Shown piece by piece: positions 38,691-46,191 of a stretch of DNA of 64,000 nt. Position 1 is the stretch's first letter, and every line of letters starts with the position of its first letter. Under the pieces are notes generated by a model that worked only from the letters and a program-made list of their open reading frames with translations, was not told the DNA's origin and did no database searches. The stretch is from Akkermansiaceae bacterium (GTDB lineage Bacteria; Verrucomicrobiota; Verrucomicrobiia; Verrucomicrobiales; Akkermansiaceae), in contig JAPKDJ010000009.1 of the NCBI GenBank assembly GCA_026421245.1, positions 1-64,000 on the forward strand, read 5' to 3'. A program made the translations under genes and the position numbers.

Positions 38691-40986
38691 ATTCTGTGAT
38701 TGCGGTGACGGCCTCGCTGGAAACCCACCCAGAGAGCCCGCCGGGAAGGATGACGTGGGACCAACCAGCTCGCTCGGCTGTCACCTTGCAAAGGCTTCCT
38801 GCGAGGTCTTCGCGCATGACGCTGCCTCCCTCAAAGGCCTGACTTCGAAGTGGAGTAGGTTCATTGACAACCGATAGGGCATAAATGGGATCGAAGCTAA
38901 TTTCGTTTGGATAAAGATAGGACGCCGTAAAGCCGAGTGATATCCCGAGGCCTGCTACGATTCCACAAACCGAGAGGAGGCGATTTTTCAGCTTTCCCGG
39001 AGAGAGCTTAAGAGAGATTAGAAGAATCAACAGGGCCCAACATCCAGCGAGGCCGACCTGAAGGTAGAGCGATTTTGGGAATACCGAAACCCACTCGATT
39101 CCCTCCGGTTCGCGGATCCGGATTCCAGCGAGCCCCTTGAAGATCTCTCCGGCATTGCCTCCCTGGGCCTCAAACCGATAGGCCCATAGGGCGGCCTGCC
39201 CCGGATTATTGAGTGCCTTTTCGCAGAGGGCCAAGTTGTAGAAGTGTTCGGGGGAAGGCGCGGTCGCCATCAGCGAGAGAATCTCCACTTTGGCTTTTGA
39301 AGGATCCTGATCAAGGGCATTTGCGTGCGATACCTGGAGAGTCAAAAAGAACCCAATCAGAAAAGTCGGAGAGAGGGTTTTCAGGAGGTTGAGAATTTGG
39401 TTTCGTTCAGCAGGTTCAACTGCTTTTGGCACTTTGTCCGGAAGGAAACAAATTTCATCCCTAGTTTCATAAATATCATTGAAGCCTTCCCTCCCATTCC
39501 ATTCAGTGGCGAAACGGGCCGCTTCCCGAAAGAATAAAACCCGATCTCCGGACTTTAAGCGGATTTTTTCGAGCGCTATTACAAATTTGCGACGGGGTGC
39601 CGACTCGCTATAGCGACCGGATGCTCGATTTTTAAAGATCAGTCCCAGAATTCCTAAGAGCAGTGCCGCCGGAACGATCTGCCAAATCCAGTTCGGGAAT
39701 TTTCGTCCGCTTGAGAAAGTCTGCGGCAGTGCGCCGCTCGGAGTCAAAAAGTTGAGGTCATCACTACCGGAGCCGGAGAGGGCAGGAGCTTCGCCCGTGA
39801 TGGTGATCGGTTGAGGAGGAGTTCCGAGTGTTTGGAATTTTTCGAGAATCGGATCAAAAAAGACAAAGCGATAGGGCGGAAGAATCGGGACCTTTTTGAT
39901 TGGTCTGATGACTTGGGAAAATTCGACAGTTCCTGAACTGGTCCGCCGCTCACTTCCCGGAGGTTTGGCGATCATGTCGAACTGCTTCCAGTCTTCTTCC
40001 GGATCTACAAGAAAAGGACCTGGGAACTGATCGATGTTTCCGGTTCCAGTGATTTTAGCTTCTACCGTGACGGTGTCACCAAACTTAAGTTCCCGTTCAA
40101 CCGGAGAGACTTCAAGAGTGAAATTGCCAACGGCTCCTTGAAACTCCTCGGGTGCTCCCGAGGGGAGGGGGCGGACTTCGATCTTGCGTGTCGGAAATTC
40201 GACTCTGGCTTTAAAACGCGTGCTGGCAAAGCCACCTCTCACAGCAGCCCGCCGTTGGAAGATTGGTTCCGCTTGTCCCGGACCCAAAGTGAGTTTCCCC
40301 TCCCGCAGAGCATTGATTGAGCTTCGATACGTATAAACGGCAAAGGTATGTCCGTCATATTTGAGGACTCCAGTGTGCTGGGGCGTGGTGGTAAAACGCC
40401 ATGCCGCAATGCCATCTTTCTCGATGTTGATCACCTGTCCGTCGGATAGGCGAAGAATGTGGGGTGCGGCTTGGGAAATGTAGAGCTTGGCCTCGGCCAC
40501 TTGGGTCTCACCGAGGTAGGGGCTTTCTTTTTCAAGAAAGACTCCAGAAAGATAGGGAACGACTGAATTTCCAATTGTGATTCCTTTGGTCGCTAATTCT
40601 GAGACCGGAAAGACTCTCAGAACGACTGGTCCAGAGCGAGCGGTTCCGTTTCGAGTCCTTAATTGAAACGCTGGGATTGTATGCAGACCTGGTTTAAGTC
40701 CGGAGACGAGGTATTCGAAGACTTCCTGAATACGCCCATTGCGGGTCACGTGGGTCTTTTGTTGACGGGTGATCGAAACTGGCGAGTCCATTCGCGGTGT
40801 CTCCGGCCAATCGATGACCGGAGCGTTCTTGACTTCGACAGTGAGGAGAGTTTGTTCCCCGACAACGGTGAACCTACTATTTAGGCTCACTTCTATCGTG
40901 GGCATGCTCTGCGCTTGGAGAATCGTCTGCAGGCCCAGAATCAGGCCGATGAAGACGAATAGAAATTTAGAAGCCATCAGTATCAT
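38689..40986 (-). CDS. BatD-like protein fused to TPR and SH3-like (BatE-type) domains
   Basis: A 765-residue protein with a signal peptide (residues about 5-25). The N-terminal 450 residues match BatD (oxygen tolerance family): PTIEVSLNSRFTVVGEQTLL, VFLEKESPYLGETQVAEAKL and repeated Ig-like units (FTLEVSPVERELKFGDTVTV). A membrane segment (IWQIVPAALLLGILGLIF) follows. The rest has a TPR region (PSPEHFYNLALCEKALNNPGQ) and two more helices, then a C-terminal SH3-like domain (about 695-765). The latter parts are usually a separate BatE protein, so this is a BatD/BatE-type fusion. It is the last gene of the operon. Confidence 0.8.
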   Translation of the reverse strand: MILMASKFLFVFIGLILGLQTILQAQSMPTIEVSLNSRFTVVGEQTLLTVEVKNAPVIDWPETPRMDSPVSITRQQKTHVTRNGRIQEVFEYLVSGLKPGLHTIPAFQLRTRNGTARSGPVVLRVFPVSELATKGITIGNSVVPYLSGVFLEKESPYLGETQVAEAKLYISQAAPHILRLSDGQVINIEKDGIAAWRFTTTPQHTGVLKYDGHTFAVYTYRSSINALREGKLTLGPGQAEPIFQRRAAVRGGFASTRFKARVEFPTRKIEVRPLPSGAPEEFQGAVGNFTLEVSPVERELKFGDTVTVEAKITGTGNIDQFPGPFLVDPEEDWKQFDMIAKPPGSERRTSSGTVEFSQVIRPIKKVPILPPYRFVFFDPILEKFQTLGTPPQPITITGEAPALSGSGSDDLNFLTPSGALPQTFSSGRKFPNWIWQIVPAALLLGILGLIFKNRASGRYSESAPRRKFVIALEKIRLKSGDRVLFFREAARFATEWNGREGFNDIYETRDEICFLPDKVPKAVEPAERNQILNLLKTLSPTFLIGFFLTLQVSHANALDQDPSKAKVEILSLMATAPSPEHFYNLALCEKALNNPGQAALWAYRFEAQGGNAGEIFKGLAGIRIREPEGIEWVSVFPKSLYLQVGLAGCWALLILLISLKLSPGKLKNRLLSVCGIVAGLGISLGFTASYLYPNEISFDPIYALSVVNEPTPLRSQAFEGGSVMREDLAGSLCKVTAERAGWSHVILPGGLSGWVSSEAVTAITE

Positions 40987-40992
40987 CGAGAC

Positions 40993-42924
40993 TTACCAAT
41001 CGTGAGCAGAACGCTTGAAGGGTCTTCGGATTCGTCGCGGAGCTTTGGCGCCAAAGTCCGCATATTGTTTAAGGAGCCTTCGGGCCCGTTCTTCCTTGGA
41101 TTCGTTTTTAGGAGCTTCACTCTCTTTTAACTGGGCCGATTCCTTTTGGGTCTCGTTTTTATCATCAGGTTTGTTGCCCTCTTTTGATTCGCCGGGTTCT
41201 TGCTTGGGTTGACCTTCCTTCTCTCCCTCAGGCATCTCTCCGCCCTCTTCCTTTGGTTTGCCGTCTTCACCTTGTTTCTCCTGGTTGTTGTCTGGGTTCT
41301 CCTTGTTTCCCCCTTCGTTTGGAGGGCTGTCTTCGGGCTTGTCGCCGTCTTCGTTGTCCTCGGGAGGTTCGGTTGGTTCGTTTTTCTGGCTGTTTTCCTC
41401 CTGTGATTTCTCTTTTTCCTGATCCTGCTTTTCCTGATCCTCTTTGCTTTCGTCGTCTTTGCTCTCTTGTTTTTTCTGCTGATCCTTTTGTTCCTGTTCT
41501 TTTAGCAAATTCTGGACTGATCGAAGGTTGTCGATGCTGGGCTTATCCTCCGGATTGATTTCGAGCGCCGCTTGATAATGTTTTTCAGCACCTCGCCAGG
41601 CTATTTTACGCTCTTCACCATCGAGAGGGACGCCAAGGTAGAAGAGGCTGGTGGCGAGGGCATAGTGAGCGTTTTGTTGGAGTGCAGGATCATCGGATTC
41701 GAGAGCCTGGCTAAAAGAGCCGGCGGCATCATTCCAGCTTTTGGCACGGTAAGCAGCTGAGCCGGCAGCAAGATGAAGTCGGGCAGCCCTCTCCCCTGAT
41801 GTTTCCTTGGCCGCTTCCCGGAAAAGTTGATGAGCTCCCAGCTGATCACCTCGCTTCAATGCTTCGCGACCGTCATCGATCAGCCCAGCGTCGACTTGCG
41901 GGAGCGTGAAAATAAACACAGCGGCCGCGGTAACCGAGCGCAGTGGGAGGCATCGAACGAAGATTGAGAGCATGAGAAGAAGGAGTCCTCCAAAAAGAAA
42001 CCATTTGTAAGCCGGTTTCGCAACTCGTTGATGCTTTCCTTCCTCACGGAACCGGTCCATTTCCTCGAGCGCTGAATCTAGTTTCCCCAGAAATTCCCCT
42101 CCGATTCCTTGCGAATAGTAACCATTTGTCCGCCCGGCAAGAATTTTTAGAGAGGCTTCATCGAGGCGGCTAAAGACAGGATTCCCGTTGCGACCCCGGA
42201 ATTTCCCATCGCGTTCCTGTGCATCCGGGATGAACGATCCGTTGCTGGTTCCCATGCCCAGGGCGTAAATGAAGATCCCCTCACTTGCCGCTGAATCTGC
42301 TGCGGTTTCAAGCCCCTCGGTAGATTTTTCGCCATCGCTGAAGATCACCATAATATTACTCTTTTGCCCGGTCTGGGTAAGGAGCTGGATTCCTGCATTC
42401 ACTCCACCACTCAAATTGGTTCCCCCGTAGGGAATATCTTCCGGGTCAAGTTGGGCCAGTGTTTGTTCAACAAAGCTGTGATCAAGTGTCAACGGTGACT
42501 GGACCAGCGTTTCCCCGGAAAAGAGAAGGACTCCGACACGGTCTTGCGGGAAACGTTCCAGAATCTCCAGAGCTGCCGCGCGCGAAGCTTGGAGGCGACT
42601 GGGTTTGATGTCCTCAGCGAGCATGCTTCGAGAGATATCGATGCAGAAAAGAATATTGCGTCCTTCACTCTCGACTTCAATCCATTCTTCTCCGGATTCT
42701 GGTTGGGCGAATGCCACGATAAGTCCTCCCAAACCAACGAGAGCGAAGCCAAGCGAGGCAAAGTAGATCCAAGGTGATCGGACATGGCTGAGCCGTCTCT
42801 GAAGTCGGGGAGCAACTAGTTTTTTCCATCGTTTGCCCCGTGTTTTCCAAGCCAGCCAAGCGACGAATGCCAGGATGGGGATGGCGATGAGGCAAAGGAG
42901 CCATTCCTGATTTTCAAATCTCAT
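40993..42924 (-). CDS. BatB-BatC-type fusion: VWA domain, TPRs and charged tail
   Basis: A 643-residue membrane protein. Two N-terminal helices (about 8-25 and 52-72) precede a VWA domain (about 90-290) with the metal site FCIDISRSMLAED (DxSxS) and IFSDGEKS. A third membrane helix (about 310-340) follows, then TPR-like helices (about 350-465, AGSAAYRAKSWNDAAGSFSQ) and about 150 residues almost wholly of Lys, Glu, Asp, Gln, Asn and Pro. The first part equals BatB, the second BatC. The tail ends in a basic RRIRRPFKRS segment. It is coupled to BatA by a four-base overlap. Confidence 0.85.
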   Translation of the reverse strand: MRFENQEWLLCLIAIPILAFVAWLAWKTRGKRWKKLVAPRLQRRLSHVRSPWIYFASLGFALVGLGGLIVAFAQPESGEEWIEVESEGRNILFCIDISRSMLAEDIKPSRLQASRAAALEILERFPQDRVGVLLFSGETLVQSPLTLDHSFVEQTLAQLDPEDIPYGGTNLSGGVNAGIQLLTQTGQKSNIMVIFSDGEKSTEGLETAADSAASEGIFIYALGMGTSNGSFIPDAQERDGKFRGRNGNPVFSRLDEASLKILAGRTNGYYSQGIGGEFLGKLDSALEEMDRFREEGKHQRVAKPAYKWFLFGGLLLLMLSIFVRCLPLRSVTAAAVFIFTLPQVDAGLIDDGREALKRGDQLGAHQLFREAAKETSGERAARLHLAAGSAAYRAKSWNDAAGSFSQALESDDPALQQNAHYALATSLFYLGVPLDGEERKIAWRGAEKHYQAALEINPEDKPSIDNLRSVQNLLKEQEQKDQQKKQESKDDESKEDQEKQDQEKEKSQEENSQKNEPTEPPEDNEDGDKPEDSPPNEGGNKENPDNNQEKQGEDGKPKEEGGEMPEGEKEGQPKQEPGESKEGNKPDDKNETQKESAQLKESEAPKNESKEERARRLLKQYADFGAKAPRRIRRPFKRSAHDW

Positions 42925-43949
42925 GGCATGGGAGGAGGGTTAAAGGCGGTATAGGCTATGAACCCAAGGATCAGAAGCGCTGAAGGGCCAACGAACCAAG
43001 GATAGAGTTCTTTGCGAATTATCCAGGTATTGCGCTTTACCTCGGTCTTCTCGAGTTCATCGATGCCATCAAAAGCCTTCCTTAGGCCTGTGTAGTCAAG
43101 TGCGCGATAGAAGTCGCCCTCGGTGATCTCGGAAATTTGTTTAAGGGTTTCAACATCGAATTCTTGGCCAGTGGCCGTGCCACGAAGACGGCCCTGTGGC
43201 GTTCCAATGGCCACGGGATAAATCTTAATTTTTAGGTCCGCGACTATTTTAGCGGCTTCGATTGGAGACAATTGACCTGAATTACTGGCTCCATCGGTGA
43301 CAAGAACGATAACCTTGCTGGTCGTTTTGGTTCCCGAATCTTCCTCATCACGCTTCAGCCTTTCAAGTCGATCTCCGGCCGCGATAATGGCGCTTCCGAT
43401 TGCGGTTCCACTTTCGGTACGACTGTTCACCAATGCTAAATCCCTGAGGGTATGTTCAAGGATCTGGTGATCAAGAGTGATCGGAGCCACCGTATAGGGA
43501 CGGGCGGCAAAACTGACGATGCCGATGCGATCATCAGGTCGGCGTTTGATAAATTCATTGATGATTTTTTTGGCAGCCTCGATTCGGCGCTCGGGCCGTC
43601 TCATTAATTCACCGGATTCAAAAAAATCGGCAGTCGACATGGAGTAGGAAACATCGAGCGCAATGAGGATGTCGATACCGCTGGCAGTGCGGGAGGTTCG
43701 GCTTTTCGCCTCCTGGGGGCGGGCCAGACCCACAATGGCAGGAACGAGCATCAGAGGAAGAATGAGGGGCGCAAATCGGAAAGGCTTGTCTTTGGATTTC
43801 CAGCCAAGGGTGCCCAGAACCCGGAGAGTCGGATAGAGAATCCAACCACGGGTTCCCTGGCGATAGCCCAGGAACATGAGACAGGGGATCGTGAGGAGGA
43901 GGAGTAACCACCAAGGCTCGGCCAGGATGTATTCGTTGAAGATCTTCAT
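42921..43949 (-). CDS. BatA-like VWA-domain membrane protein
   Basis: About 342 residues from the ATG at 43949 (MKIFNEYILAEPWWLLLLL); the frame runs 13 codons further upstream. Two N-terminal helices, a VWA domain (about 75-290) with the metal motif IALDVSYSMSTADF and LVTDGASNSG, then a C-terminal helix (VGPSALLILGFIAYTAF). This is the BatA layout. Bat proteins form a membrane complex linked to oxygen and stress tolerance in Bacteroides, with a poorly defined mechanism. Confidence 0.85.
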   Translation of the reverse strand: MKIFNEYILAEPWWLLLLLTIPCLMFLGYRQGTRGWILYPTLRVLGTLGWKSKDKPFRFAPLILPLMLVPAIVGLARPQEAKSRTSRTASGIDILIALDVSYSMSTADFFESGELMRRPERRIEAAKKIINEFIKRRPDDRIGIVSFAARPYTVAPITLDHQILEHTLRDLALVNSRTESGTAIGSAIIAAGDRLERLKRDEEDSGTKTTSKVIVLVTDGASNSGQLSPIEAAKIVADLKIKIYPVAIGTPQGRLRGTATGQEFDVETLKQISEITEGDFYRALDYTGLRKAFDGIDELEKTEVKRNTWIIRKELYPWFVGPSALLILGFIAYTAFNPPPMP

Positions 43950-44458
43950 GTGGTCACCGTGCGGGCTGAATGAATCGTCTCGAGACACTGCCGTGAGCGG
44001 GCAACAAATTCGTGAGCTCTCACGGCGTCAATGGTCGAACGTGCATACTTAGCGTTGTTGAGATCGGTTAAAAGAGTTTCGGCTTCGCGAGGAAGATTGC
44101 TCTGGCGGGCCTTGAATTCTTCAACAGTTTCATAGAGAGCCGGTTCGGACATCGAATTGGCAAGATAAGCCCGGATGGCCAATGATGCGTGGGCGGCAAT
44201 TTCGGCGAGAGGGCGGCTTGGGCACTCAGGTTCGAGAGATTTGAGCCGCTTCAGGGCCGAACCAAAAAAATCCTGCGTGGGCTTCTCAGGTGGAGAAACC
44301 GAAGGACGGTGCAGCAACTTGAAGAGCCCCCAGATTGCCAAAAGGAGAAGAAGGAGCCCACCCCCGATCGCCCACCAGATCCATTCGGGAGTGCCCGGAA
44401 GATAAGTCTCCGGGTCAGGAATGCCATGTTCAAGAGTCGGTTTTTTTTGGGTGTCCAT
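43946..44458 (-). CDS. DUF4381-like membrane protein of the Bat operon
   Basis: A 170-residue protein with one membrane segment (WIWWAIGGGLLLLLLAIWGL, about 26-45) near the N-terminus and a helical cytoplasmic part with LAEIAAHASLAIRAYLANS and ETLLTDLNNAKYAR, as in DUF4381 proteins that sit between DUF58 and BatA genes. It overlaps batA by four bases. Confidence 0.7.
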   Translation of the reverse strand: MDTQKKPTLEHGIPDPETYLPGTPEWIWWAIGGGLLLLLLAIWGLFKLLHRPSVSPPEKPTQDFFGSALKRLKSLEPECPSRPLAEIAAHASLAIRAYLANSMSEPALYETVEEFKARQSNLPREAETLLTDLNNAKYARSTIDAVRAHEFVARSRQCLETIHSARTVTT

Positions 44459-44460
44459 GG

Positions 44461-45363
44461 TTATCGGCGGCGTTGGGCGCGGCGTTGGGCACGGCGTTGA
44501 AAGAGTTGGTGAAGGTCGGCAAGATAGTCGTCACGAGTGGAGATGTTCGCTGAATCGATCCCGTGTTTGTTAAAGAACGAGGCCAATCCTTCGCGATATC
44601 TTTTGGAGAGTTTGGCAAGACCCATCCGGGTATTATTGTTTGAAGTGTTTACTAGAACTTCATGTCCAGACTCCGGATCGCGAAGGTAGATTTTACCCAC
44701 ATCAGGAATTCTTTTTTCGAGAGGGTCGAGTAGCGGAAGGGCAATGACGTCATGTTGACGGGCGAGCGAGCCAAGAGATTTCTCAAATCCCCAGTCGATG
44801 AAATCTGAAATAAGAAAAACGAGCCCCTTTCGCTTGAGAGTTTGGAGAAGAAATTTGGAAGCTTCAGAAATCGACGTTCCTGGATCTGGAGGTTTCGCCG
44901 TAAGGATCTCGCGCACGGCACGAAGGATTGAGCGCCCGCCTTTCGCTGGAGGAAGATAGAGAACAGGCTCTTTCGCAAAAAGCAGGAGGCCGACTTTGTC
45001 TCCATTGTAGCGGGCGCTGAAGCCTAGAAGAGCGGCCACTTCAGCAGCACGTTCGCGCTTGCTCAGATAATCGCTTCCGTAGTCTGTCGAACCTGAAATG
45101 TCGACGGCGAGAACGACAGCGAGCTCACGTTCCTCCCGGAATTTACGGACATAGGGAGCCTCCATTCGGGCGGTCACGTTCCAGTCGATGAAGCGAATTT
45201 CGTCGCCCGGTTGGTATTCCCGAAGCTCATCGAAATCGAGGCCCTGTCCACGAAAAGAGGAGTGGTAGTCGCCTGAAAAAACCTCGTGAGCCAGGCGGCG
45301 GGCGCGGATTTCCAAACGCCGAACCCGGCGCATGATTTCTTCGATACTTTCTTCCTCTTCCAT
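44461..45363 (-). CDS. DUF58 domain protein
   Basis: A 300-residue protein with the DUF58 hallmark GDYHSSFRGQGLDFDELREY and GDEIRFIDWNVTARM (about 31-70), then a VWA-like fold with VLAVDISGSTDYGS (about 89-102). A C-terminal repeat of Arg-Ala-Gln (RRAQRRAQRRR) is coded by an imperfect repeat near 44463-44495. DUF58 proteins usually follow a moxR ATPase gene; here the upstream gene is rex on the other strand, so moxR is missing from this operon. Confidence 0.9.
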   Translation of the reverse strand: MEEEESIEEIMRRVRRLEIRARRLAHEVFSGDYHSSFRGQGLDFDELREYQPGDEIRFIDWNVTARMEAPYVRKFREERELAVVLAVDISGSTDYGSDYLSKRERAAEVAALLGFSARYNGDKVGLLLFAKEPVLYLPPAKGGRSILRAVREILTAKPPDPGTSISEASKFLLQTLKRKGLVFLISDFIDWGFEKSLGSLARQHDVIALPLLDPLEKRIPDVGKIYLRDPESGHEVLVNTSNNNTRMGLAKLSKRYREGLASFFNKHGIDSANISTRDDYLADLHQLFQRRAQRRAQRRR

Positions 45364-45490
45364 CTGACGTGAAAGTTCTAATCAGTGGATTCAAAAATGG
45401 GAGAGGATTTTTAGGATCCAGCAAGAGAAATTGGGAAAGAGCGATTTTATTTAGCTCACTTGACTTTTCCTAGGCTGGGGCGAGATTGCG

Positions 45491-46153
45491 ATGGTGAAAA
45501 AGGGAGAAATTTCAGGGAAGACGATTTATCGCCTTTCGATTTACCATCGTTGCTTGCGACGCCTTGAAGAGAACAAGATAGAGACAGTGAGTTCCTCGAC
45601 TCTGGCAAAGGCGGCCGGGGTCAACCCAGCCCAGTTGCGGAAGGATTTGGGTTATCTTGGAACTTTGGGGACGCGTGGCTTGGGATATCAGGTTTTGGAG
45701 TTGTCGGAGGCCATTCGTGAGGTCTTGGGTCGTGAGAATTTACAGCCGGTCATTTTGGTGGGCGTCGGAAACCTTGGGGCAGCGTTGCTGCGCTATGATG
45801 GATTTAAAAAAGAAGGTTTTGAAGTGATTTCAGCTTTCGATGCCGTGCCGGAAACCGTTGTCCTGCGCGGTATTGATGTTCCGGTTCATGACGTAGATGA
45901 GATGCCAGATTTTGTGGCTAAGAACAAAGTCAAGTTGGCCGTTTTGGCCGTTCCCGCTGCTCAGGCGCAGGAAGTTAGTAACGATCTCGTTGATGCTGGC
46001 ATTCAGGGGATTCTGAGTTTTTCTCCGACCGTGCTGCAGGTGCCCGATTCAGTGACGGTGAACAGCGTGGATCTCGCCTTGGAGCTGGAGCAAGTGAGCT
46101 TCTTTGTGAAGAAGGATAGCCAGGGAAATACCTCCGAGCCTGTTCAAGGGTGA
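45491..46153 (+). CDS. rex: redox-sensing transcriptional repressor Rex
   Basis: A 220-residue repressor sensing NADH/NAD. The N-terminal winged helix (about 10-65) has SSSTLAKAAGVNPAQLRKDL. The Rossmann domain has VGVGNLG (90-96) and ends with the C-terminal helix ELEQVSFFV. Rex represses respiratory and fermentation genes when NADH is low. It is divergent from the Bat operon (about 130 bases) and convergent with the WD40 cytochrome gene. No clear TTGTGAA..TTCACAA box was seen next to it. Confidence 0.93.
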   Translation: MVKKGEISGKTIYRLSIYHRCLRRLEENKIETVSSSTLAKAAGVNPAQLRKDLGYLGTLGTRGLGYQVLELSEAIREVLGRENLQPVILVGVGNLGAALLRYDGFKKEGFEVISAFDAVPETVVLRGIDVPVHDVDEMPDFVAKNKVKLAVLAVPAAQAQEVSNDLVDAGIQGILSFSPTVLQVPDSVTVNSVDLALELEQVSFFVKKDSQGNTSEPVQG

Positions 46154-46191
46154 GCCGTAGTTAGACCTTCGGCCTTGATTAGTCAAATGAC

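Noticed and set aside
41184-41558. Hydrophobic plus-strand frames over the charged tail of the Bat fusion
   Set aside because: They are the complement of Glu/Lys-rich codons and read as Leu/Phe/Val-rich by chance.
45364-45490. Rex operator in the rex/Bat intergenic region
   Set aside because: No sequence close to TTGTGAANNNNTTCACAA is visible there.
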